From an uncultured Bacteroidota bacterium (lineage in GTDB: Bacteria; Bacteroidota; Bacteroidia; Bacteroidales; WCHB1-69): a DNA stretch of 53,315 bases. The stretch spans positions 1-53,315 of the forward strand of contig CACYHG010000008.1 in the NCBI GenBank assembly GCA_902774175.1, read 5' to 3'. The notes below the pieces were generated by a model. That model made no database searches and was not told the origin of the DNA. It saw only the letters and a list, made by a program, of their open reading frames with translations. The translations under genes and the position numbers were made by a program. Below are positions 24,017 through 29,935 of the stretch, in pieces. How positions within the stretch are numbered: position 1 is the stretch's first letter; each line of letters opens with the position of its first letter.

Positions 24017-25456
24017 TCAAGCCCATATTGGAACATATCTAATGTATTTCTTGGAAGTGTTCTCGGGGTCCTCCTCTTTGATAAGATGTTCAGCCAAAGT
24101 GTCTCGAATAATGCGTGAGACCATTGATGAGTTGCTTGGGGATATTTTAAAGCGTTCTCGCAATGAGGTGTTGGTCATTTTTTCATTCATCACATAGCGA
24201 AGGCATGCATGTTGATAACAGGCCCTAACTTTATCGCCTTTGTCCATTTTGGCAAAGGGAAGATATGAATACAAAATGACTTTGGTGTGTGTTTCTTGAA
24301 CCTGAATGTCGTATGCAGGTAGTTGGAATAGTTCGAGGCTTTCTACAACTTTGTCCAATCCGCTACCTTTTTCCTCGCAAATGCCAAAGCGTCGCATGAA
24401 GGAAGCGAGTGTCTCGTTTCGGCTTTGATACTCGTCGATGAATCGGTTGGGTTGGATAAGAGGATGCCCAGGGTTGGATATTTCTATGCGGTCGCTGAAC
24501 AGTTCTATCATCGGCCCCGTTCCGGAAATGTCAAAATCCTGATGGATTAGGGCGTTGGCGACAAGTTCGCGAATGGCCAACTCTGGATACATGGTCACAT
24601 CTTTTCTCAATGATTCCTTGATGATCTCATTGCTGGGTAGTATATCCATGATGTACTTGATCAGACCTTTAAATCCCACTATATATCCATACTTTCCTTC
24701 CTGGTCTTTCAGTGTTTCCATCTTGCTTTTTCCTTTGTATTGGATGACCCGGACCGATTTCCGTTTTAGCGTATCAAACCTTGACATGTCCTTGGCAAAC
24801 AAAATCGCACCCAGGTTGGTTATTTCAAAACCAGACATCGTTCGTCTGACAAGTTTTTCTGTTATAAACTTTTCGGCTACCCCGTTTTGAGTCTTTGGAT
24901 ATGGAAGATTGAGCGAATCGAAATAGCAATGCGTGTCAAGAAGCGACATCACATCATCAAAGCTTTGGACGCATAAGGCTGTTTTGCTTTCAAACGGCGT
25001 TTTGTCAAGGCTCAACCATATCTTTCTCTCTTTTTCAGGGAAGTCCTTTAGCTTCCGTGTTATGCTGCCAACTTTAATATAGTCAATATTCATAAAGGCT
25101 ATCGGTTGCCCATGTGCAGCAGGAATCTTGAATAATGCAACTTGCTTTCCTTGATATTGTGTCTCAAATATTTCCACGTCAATACGGGGCGACAATCTTT
25201 GCATTATCCAGTTTTCCAGCTCTTCGTTGCCAACCTTATGCGATTTTGGATGAAAAGAAGTGCCTTCAACAGTAATGGTTTTATCATCTACGCCAAACAT
25301 CAGATAACCCAAAGGTTCTTTCTTTAAACATGCTCCGTTACTCAATGCGGAGATGTTCTCTCCAATTTCCTATTTGGAATGAAAGTTCAGCTTGAATTCG
25401 GCCCATTTACATTCTTTCGGAAGCTTTAGCAAGTTGTCGATAATCTGTTCTATCAT
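24017..25456 (-). pseudogene. AlbA-type ATP-binding regulator, interrupted by one TAG codon
   Basis: Starting at ATG 25456, the minus-strand frame begins MIEQIIDNLLKLPKECKWAE and reaches TAG at 25370-25372 as codon 29, then runs on without further interruption to 24017. The first part is an AlbA_2 (Schlafen-like) DNA-binding region (FKLNFHSK, stop, EIGENISALSNGACLKK). The second holds an HATPase_c_4 region with ELVANALIHQDFDISGTGP and FGICEEKGSGLDKVVE. GAG to TAG at one base restores the usual EEIGE. Translation from an internal TTG (25345) would lose the N-terminal helices, so I treat the gene as broken unless the base is a sequencing error or the stop is read through. Confidence 0.85.
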
Positions 25457-25469
25457 GGTGTTTGTAAAT

Positions 25470-25551
25470 TTTCAGTCAAATAAAACCTATGTTGATAATC
25501 AATTTGTTACGTTCAAAATTATATAAATAGTAAATTTCCAGTCAAATAAGA
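25470..25551. repeat. Right flanking repeat (promoter side) of the interrupted ATPase gene
   Basis: Copies of CAGTCAAATAA at 25473-25483 and 25539-25549, 66 bp apart, with TTGATAATCA and TTCAAAATT between, paralleling the left flank. On the minus strand they read TTATTTGACTG and sit just upstream of the gene start at 25456, where an operator would be. Confidence 0.65.
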
Positions 25552-25781
25552 TTCTTGATTTCGGTGTATAATTTTTTTTTGTTTTTCTCCCATTCCATCA
25601 ACGATTGTTTCTGTGTTTCAGCTTTCACTTCCGTCATAATATGTATGACGAAGTTTTCCACTGCGTTTGTTTCGTTGAAAATCATTGTTATGTCGTGGAT
25701 ATATTTAAGTTGGATTCTAATAGTACTCCCTGGGTATTCAGGTGTGTCTCCGAAATGCAGGAAATTCGCCAAAGTTTCCAT
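25542..25781 (-). CDS. Short ORF, unrecognised
   Basis: 79 residues from ATG 25781 (METLANFLHFGDTPEYPGST), or 88 from an upstream TTG at 25808. Its C-terminal half is helical and charged (EWEKNKKKLYTEIKNLI). TTGTCAAAAA occurs twice, 18 bp or so apart, across the start (minus strand, 25780-25808). Surrounded by broken genes, so it may itself be a fragment. No function proposed. Confidence 0.4.
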   Translation of the reverse strand: METLANFLHFGDTPEYPGSTIRIQLKYIHDITMIFNETNAVENFVIHIMTEVKAETQKQSLMEWEKNKKKLYTEIKNLI

Positions 25782-25844
25782 TTTTGACAAGTTTGGCGTT
25801 TTTGACAATATAAAATCATAGTATTCAAGAATTATATTAGCCTT

Positions 25845-26444
25845 TTATTTATGTTTTAGCATTGGATGCATGGCATAGTATTGTGCTTTGCCCAAAGCAT
25901 CTGCCTCGTCCACCTTGCTGTGGTATTCTGGAGGAACAAGTTCACAAAAGGAATCCTCTATCTCGTCGGGAAAACCGTATCCACACGGCCAGCACCACGC
26001 CATGATTTGTACCAATCGTGGCATCATTGGCTCAAGCAAGTTGTTCTTAGTCAAAAATTTCAACATTGAACGGAAATTACTTACAGCTGAATCGTAGTAT
26101 AGTTCCCACAGGTCACCGGCCTCGAACGAGAACTTGCAAACGAGTTCCACATAGTAAACCATCGCCTCTGCAAGCGTGTCAGTTGATGGAGCAAGTTTCT
26201 TAAAGTCCGACAATGCCTTACGACACACGCTAAATCGGCACTGTGGATTGCGGCTGATATCGTCGTCAAACTCCTTGAGGACAATCTTCTTGAACTTTTC
26301 AAGCTCCTTATTTTCATCATGGTTCAAATAAAACTCCAGATACTCTTTTGCATCTTTTCGGGCATCGTAGAGTTCCATCACCATTTCGATGATTTGTGGC
26401 TTCTCTAATGTGTTGAGGTGTTTTTTGAGTTGTGCTTTAGACAT
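25845..26444 (-). CDS. DUF6155-family protein
   Basis: 199 residues from ATG 26444 (MSKAQLKKHLNTLEKPQIIE); the frame extends upstream to 26573 but overlaps the preceding gene. Mostly helical, with LYDARKDAKEYLEFYLN and AWCWPCGYGFPDEIEDSF, both seen in this Bacteroidetes family. Function unknown. Its first 27 bp are repeated at 23878-23904, so the gene or its start has been duplicated. It follows the deleted regulator at 26470 on the same strand by 25 bp. Confidence 0.75.
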   Translation of the reverse strand: MSKAQLKKHLNTLEKPQIIEMVMELYDARKDAKEYLEFYLNHDENKELEKFKKIVLKEFDDDISRNPQCRFSVCRKALSDFKKLAPSTDTLAEAMVYYVELVCKFSFEAGDLWELYYDSAVSNFRSMLKFLTKNNLLEPMMPRLVQIMAWCWPCGYGFPDEIEDSFCELVPPEYHSKVDEADALGKAQYYAMHPMLKHK

Positions 26445-26469
26445 GGTGGTTAAATTTTTATACAAATAA

Positions 26470-26775
26470 TCAGCTCCCTTTGGAAATTTCAGCATACAGT
26501 GCCAATCCTTTTTCGGTAAGGTAATAGGCTTGGTCGCGGCGTTTTGGTGCATCAGGATAAAGGCTCCTGACAAAACCGGAATCTATAGATGGATGTAGAT
26601 GACGCTTTCGGAAATTGTCTTCTCCTTTTAATTGTAATGTTTTCATTATCTCATTAGCAGGAATCGTAGTTCCTCGAACGTGGAATGCATCCTGACGATT
26701 ATAATCCGCTGTCCGTTTGCGTTCCGCCGCAAACTCGTTCTGCACATTACTGAGGAATATTTTGATACGGGTCAT
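26470..26775 (-). pseudogene. Internally deleted ATP-binding regulator (N- and C-terminal pieces joined)
   Basis: 101 residues from ATG 26775. The first 25 (MTRIKIFLSNVQNEFAAERK) match the N-terminus of a large Bacteroidetes protein family that usually continues for about 400 residues with a DUF4062/AlbA-like ATP-binding regulator. The last 70 (GEDNFRKRHLHPSIDSGFVR, SLYPDAPKRRDQAYYLTEKG) match its C-terminal winged-helix. The large middle is missing, and the frame is kept. This indicates an in-frame deletion; whether the short product does anything is unknown. A -7 box at 26807-26814 (TATCTTTG on the minus strand) remains. Family memory, not a database search, supports this call. Confidence 0.65.
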
Positions 26776-26806
26776 TTTGTTATTTCTAAAAAGATAATTC
26801 CAGCTG

Positions 26807-26814
26807 CAAAGATA
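26807..26814 (-). promoter_or_regulatory. -7 box of the deleted regulator
   Basis: TATCTTTG on the minus strand, 32 bp before the ATG at 26775. The promoter looks intact although the gene is shortened. Confidence 0.55.
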
Positions 26815-26927
26815 CTCAATTTTGGAATGTGAAATGTTGGCGTAATGAAAAAACAAAGGGCGCACTGTGCAATTTCTGCAGATGCGCCCCTGTAATATCA
26901 TGAGACGATAAACAAATCAACTCTGCC

Positions 26928-27116
26928 TCAACGCCAACCTCGGCCAACGATAAGGTTTGAATTGCGTAAATCCGTGCAATCCAGCACACGCACCCCTTCC
27001 GGAAGTTTGCTCCAATCATCGTGAGAGAGGATTAAAATCGCTTTGACATCATTCATATCAACGTCCTTCAAAGGGTTGATTGCTGTTTCATCTGCTTGTA
27101 CCACAGGGAAACACAT
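26928..27116 (-). other. Orphan ORF fragment, possibly the C-terminal end of a lost gene
   Basis: The minus-strand frame encodes 62 residues including NDVKAILILSHDDWSKLPEG and ending VGRGWR. The reading looks protein-like (regular alternation, no low complexity), but no start with context is visible and a stop closes it just upstream. I do not recognise the family. Most likely debris between the transposase fragment and the deleted regulator. Confidence 0.35.
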
Positions 27117-27119
27117 TTC

Positions 27120-27303
27120 TCATCCGGCCCTCCTTGAACAGCGGCTGGAACAGGCTCTCGTCTATCTTGGAGGTCACCATGCGGTAGAACTGGTTCTGCC
27201 ATGCCTTGGGATTATCGTATTTCTTCGCCGCACGCTTGCACATCATGTCGGACAGGTTGTCAAACAGGTTCATTGGGGGTTCTGTCTCACTTGCTCTGAA
27301 CAT
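27120..27303 (-). mobile_element. 5' fragment of an IS transposase gene
   Basis: On the minus strand ATG 27303 begins MFRASETEPPMNLFDNLSDM and continues with NPKAWQNQFYRMVTSKIDES and LFQPLFKEGRM, resembling the N-terminus of IS1182-like transposases of this phylum. After about 60 residues the family sequence stops and an unrelated tail follows. The remaining several hundred residues are gone. The upstream AT-rich 27304-27430 may hold the left end of the element, but I cannot define its terminal repeat. Evidence of past mobile-element activity at the island edge. Confidence 0.6.
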
Positions 27304-27466
27304 CGGTGTCTTTATGTTATTTGTTATAAATACACTAAAAATCAGAATATAAAATGTGTTTTCAGGCTGTTTTTTCAACTTTTTTTAAAATAAATTTTTT
27401 TCAGGTTTGCACAATTTTCCACACAATCCAGCGTTACATTTGTGTATTATTTTTTTAAAGTAGATT

Positions 27467-27474
27467 TATATTTG
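27467..27474 (+). promoter_or_regulatory. -7 box at the WbuC start
   Basis: TATATTTG with TTTG at 27439-27442, a gap of 24 bp, fits the Bacteroidetes promoter layout. The predicted transcription start falls within a few bases of the TTG start codon at 27479, so the mRNA would be leaderless or nearly so. Confidence 0.5.
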
Positions 27475-27478
27475 CCAA

Positions 27479-27865
27479 TTGATACATAACAACTTGACTG
27501 CTCAGATCAAGGCATCGCCCCGACTGCGGATGAATCTGAACTTTCATCAGAGTCTGGATGAGAAGTGCCACCGTTTTCTGAATGCCGTGGAACCGGGTGC
27601 CAACATCCCTATTCATCGCCATCCGGAGAAAGAGGAGTCTTTTGTTGTGTTGCGTGGCAGGATACGTGTCATCACCTACAACGACGACGGCACCATCATC
27701 GAAAACATGGTCCTCAACCCATTGGAAGGCCGCTACGGCGTGAACGTAGGAAAGAATGTCTGGCACACTGTAGAATCTCTGGAGCCGGGTCCCGTCATCT
27801 TCGAGTGCAAGGAAGGTCCGTATGTGGAGCATGAGGAGGATGGGATATTGATAGTTGACAGTTGA
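27479..27865 (+). CDS. wbuC: WbuC-family cupin protein
   Basis: 128-residue single-domain cupin, a family often found with surface polysaccharide genes; catalytic role not established. Metal-binding motif IPIHRHPEKEESFVVLRG, then the second motif GKNVWHTVESLEPGP, and the family-typical end FECKEGPYVEHEEDGIL. No ATG is available: TTG at 27479 gives MIHNNLTAQIKASPRLR, aligning with the family's N-terminus, and a TAG lies 18 bp upstream in frame. Base composition is less AT-rich than the defence genes that follow. Confidence 0.88.
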   Translation: MIHNNLTAQIKASPRLRMNLNFHQSLDEKCHRFLNAVEPGANIPIHRHPEKEESFVVLRGRIRVITYNDDGTIIENMVLNPLEGRYGVNVGKNVWHTVESLEPGPVIFECKEGPYVEHEEDGILIVDS

Positions 27866-27873
27866 TATTTTTG
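27866..27873 (+). promoter_or_regulatory. -7 box of the hamAB set
   Basis: TATTTTTG just after the WbuC stop and 45 bp before the ATG of the DUF3800-like gene. No clear -33 element at the usual distance was found, so this is tentative. Confidence 0.4.
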
Positions 27874-27917
27874 AAAGGTTTGAAAGTGTATGGTGGAGTT
27901 TGGTTGAGGGGAAAGTA

Positions 27918-29030
27918 ATGAAGGAAGATATAAAAAACAATAATATGGATTATACAGAACTTTATAACATGCTTCGCTTTTTTGTGCCAGGTTTCTCACC
28001 AGAGATCCTTGCTAAGCGTTACAAGTTGTATTTTGATGAAACCAATAATGCAAAGAAGTTTCATATAAAGGATGATGATCGTTTGAACGTTCCTGTTGGT
28101 GTCAGGTTTGTGTTGGGTGGCGTTTCTTGTAGTAATGACCTTACTCAAGAGGAAATCAATAACACATTGGGATTACAAAAAACATCGAATGAACTGAAAT
28201 TAGAAAAAATCTATTGTCATGCTACATGGAATGATTTTGTCCCTGTGCTAAAAAGCAGTAAACTTACCAAATATCTTGTCTTATTGGAAGAAAAGGGCGC
28301 TTTGGTGCATTTTAGTTCGGTAAATCTGTTCTATTATTCTTTGGTGGATATTATAGATTCACTCGACTATGATCTCAATTATTCTTTTGCTTTGAAGAGT
28401 GTTCTATATCAAGTGGCAATGCAATATCCTGATGTTTTTATTGATTTGTTCCGAGATAACACTTATCCTGATGTTAAGGATGTGAACAAGTTTATGGAAA
28501 CATTGGTCATTATAGTTAATAGAACGACTATTTCAGACCCAATAGGAAAACAAGTACTGCTTGATATGCTGATAAGTAATATGGGAAAATCTGAACTGGC
28601 ATTTATTCAAGATGAAAAACCGAGGGTCTTTATTGAATCATTTCTGCAATTTTATCAAGATCCGCTTTACAAATTTACGAATTCAATAATTGTATTTGAT
28701 AACGAATTGGATATGATGGAAGGCCTTGGGGAAACACCAGTTGAAGTCAATGGGAAAAAGATTAATTATCGATTCGTGGATTCAAAGTCTGAACCATGGG
28801 TGCAAATGTCGGATGTGGCGGTAAGTCTTGTTGCGCGATACCTTTGCTTTGTTGAATCAGATGACTATTTGCAGAAAATAGAAGCATTTACAAAAACACA
28901 GATGGCAAACTTCAAAAAGTTGAACAGCATTCTTGCAGCATCAGAACATGAGAACAAACTTTTCTGGCATTTTGTGGACGATGGCAGGATTGTGCAAAGG
29001 TTTTCGGAATGTGTGAGGAAGTATCAATAG
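27918..29030 (+). CDS. DUF3800-like protein, first gene of the Hachiman-like set
   Basis: 370 residues from ATG 27918 (MKEDIKNNNMDYTELYNML), preceded by GAGGGGAAAG. An open frame continues upstream into wbuC. Acidic motifs match the DUF3800 RNase H-like layout: YKLYFDETNNAKKFHI (Asp-Glu pair), then FVLGGVSC, IIVFDNELDMMEGLGE in the middle, and FVDSKSEPWVQMSDVAVSLV at the end (Asp, Gln, Asp). A nuclease is therefore plausible, but the overall sequence is diverged and the call rests on these motifs. AT-rich like the following two genes. It lies 47 bp before hamA on the same strand, which points to a joint operon. Confidence 0.6.
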   Translation: MKEDIKNNNMDYTELYNMLRFFVPGFSPEILAKRYKLYFDETNNAKKFHIKDDDRLNVPVGVRFVLGGVSCSNDLTQEEINNTLGLQKTSNELKLEKIYCHATWNDFVPVLKSSKLTKYLVLLEEKGALVHFSSVNLFYYSLVDIIDSLDYDLNYSFALKSVLYQVAMQYPDVFIDLFRDNTYPDVKDVNKFMETLVIIVNRTTISDPIGKQVLLDMLISNMGKSELAFIQDEKPRVFIESFLQFYQDPLYKFTNSIIVFDNELDMMEGLGETPVEVNGKKINYRFVDSKSEPWVQMSDVAVSLVARYLCFVESDDYLQKIEAFTKTQMANFKKLNSILAASEHENKLFWHFVDDGRIVQRFSECVRKYQ

Positions 29031-29077
29031 AATGACTGAATTCTTGAAAATTTGATGTAGCAAAAACAAGATTATCA

Positions 29078-29929
29078 ATGGCGGCAATATCTGACTATTT
29101 CAATTTTGATACGAGTTTGTATCCTGCTTCTGGATTGTGCTTTTATGTATTTGACAACACAAAAACCGCAAGTTTTGTTCAGGATTGTTTAGTTCCATTC
29201 AGGGAGGCTTATATCGCAACAGACAAACTTAATCATATTGTCAGTCATTTTCCTACAACAAGAAAAGAAGCCATTTCTCGAAGGTTACCAAGAAATGGCA
29301 ATGTGATGTCTGGTGATTTTGGGGAAATACTTTCTTTTTATATGGCATGTCAGATATGGTCGCCATCTGTAAATGTAATACCCATGAAGTGGCGATTTAA
29401 AGACAGCAAGAAGGATGCCAGTAAATATACTGATGTTATTTTGTTTGAACTGCATGATGCAGGCAACCCATCTGTTGATGATGCGATGTTTACATACGAA
29501 GTGAAAACCTGCGCTACGGGTTTAGGTGATGGGATATATAAAGTGCATGTAAAACCATCATATAAAAACTATAAGGATGGGAAACTTGAATGTACTATCA
29601 TTGAGGCTGTGTTTGATGCCAATAAAGATGCAGTAGAAAGGGCGGCTGAAACTATCCCATATTTACTAACCCGATGTGAAGACGAGAATTTATATGATTT
29701 ACACAAACAGATATACAGGTTTCGTGAAGCTGAGAAAACAACCTACAAGAAAGTATATAATGCTGTGGCAATAGTGGACAGCTCTACATTAGCCAAGCAG
29801 ATGTCTAGGATGCCGGGTGACCTTTTAACGATGCATCCGAATGTAAAGAATGTGTACTGCATTCCCATGGATAATCTTCAAAACGTATATGAAAGTGTTT
29901 ATGCTGAGATGCGCAAACAGGCAAAGTAA
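29078..29929 (+). CDS. hamA: HamA-like DUF1837 nuclease, Hachiman-type defence
   Basis: 283 residues. HamA is the effector nuclease of Hachiman, also called AbpA in E. coli, held in check by its helicase partner and released on phage infection. Visible core: GNVMSGDFGEILSFYMACQ, then KYTDVILFELHD and MFTYEVKTCATG, giving the PD-(D/E)xK order Glu, Asp, then Glu-x-Lys. The ATG at 29078 gives MAAISDYFNFDTSLYPASG. The gene is followed after 6 bp by the helicase. Identification relies on the motif order and the helicase neighbour; DUF1837 should be confirmed by profile search. Confidence 0.82.
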   Translation: MAAISDYFNFDTSLYPASGLCFYVFDNTKTASFVQDCLVPFREAYIATDKLNHIVSHFPTTRKEAISRRLPRNGNVMSGDFGEILSFYMACQIWSPSVNVIPMKWRFKDSKKDASKYTDVILFELHDAGNPSVDDAMFTYEVKTCATGLGDGIYKVHVKPSYKNYKDGKLECTIIEAVFDANKDAVERAAETIPYLLTRCEDENLYDLHKQIYRFREAEKTTYKKVYNAVAIVDSSTLAKQMSRMPGDLLTMHPNVKNVYCIPMDNLQNVYESVYAEMRKQAK

Positions 29930-29935
29930 CGAATA

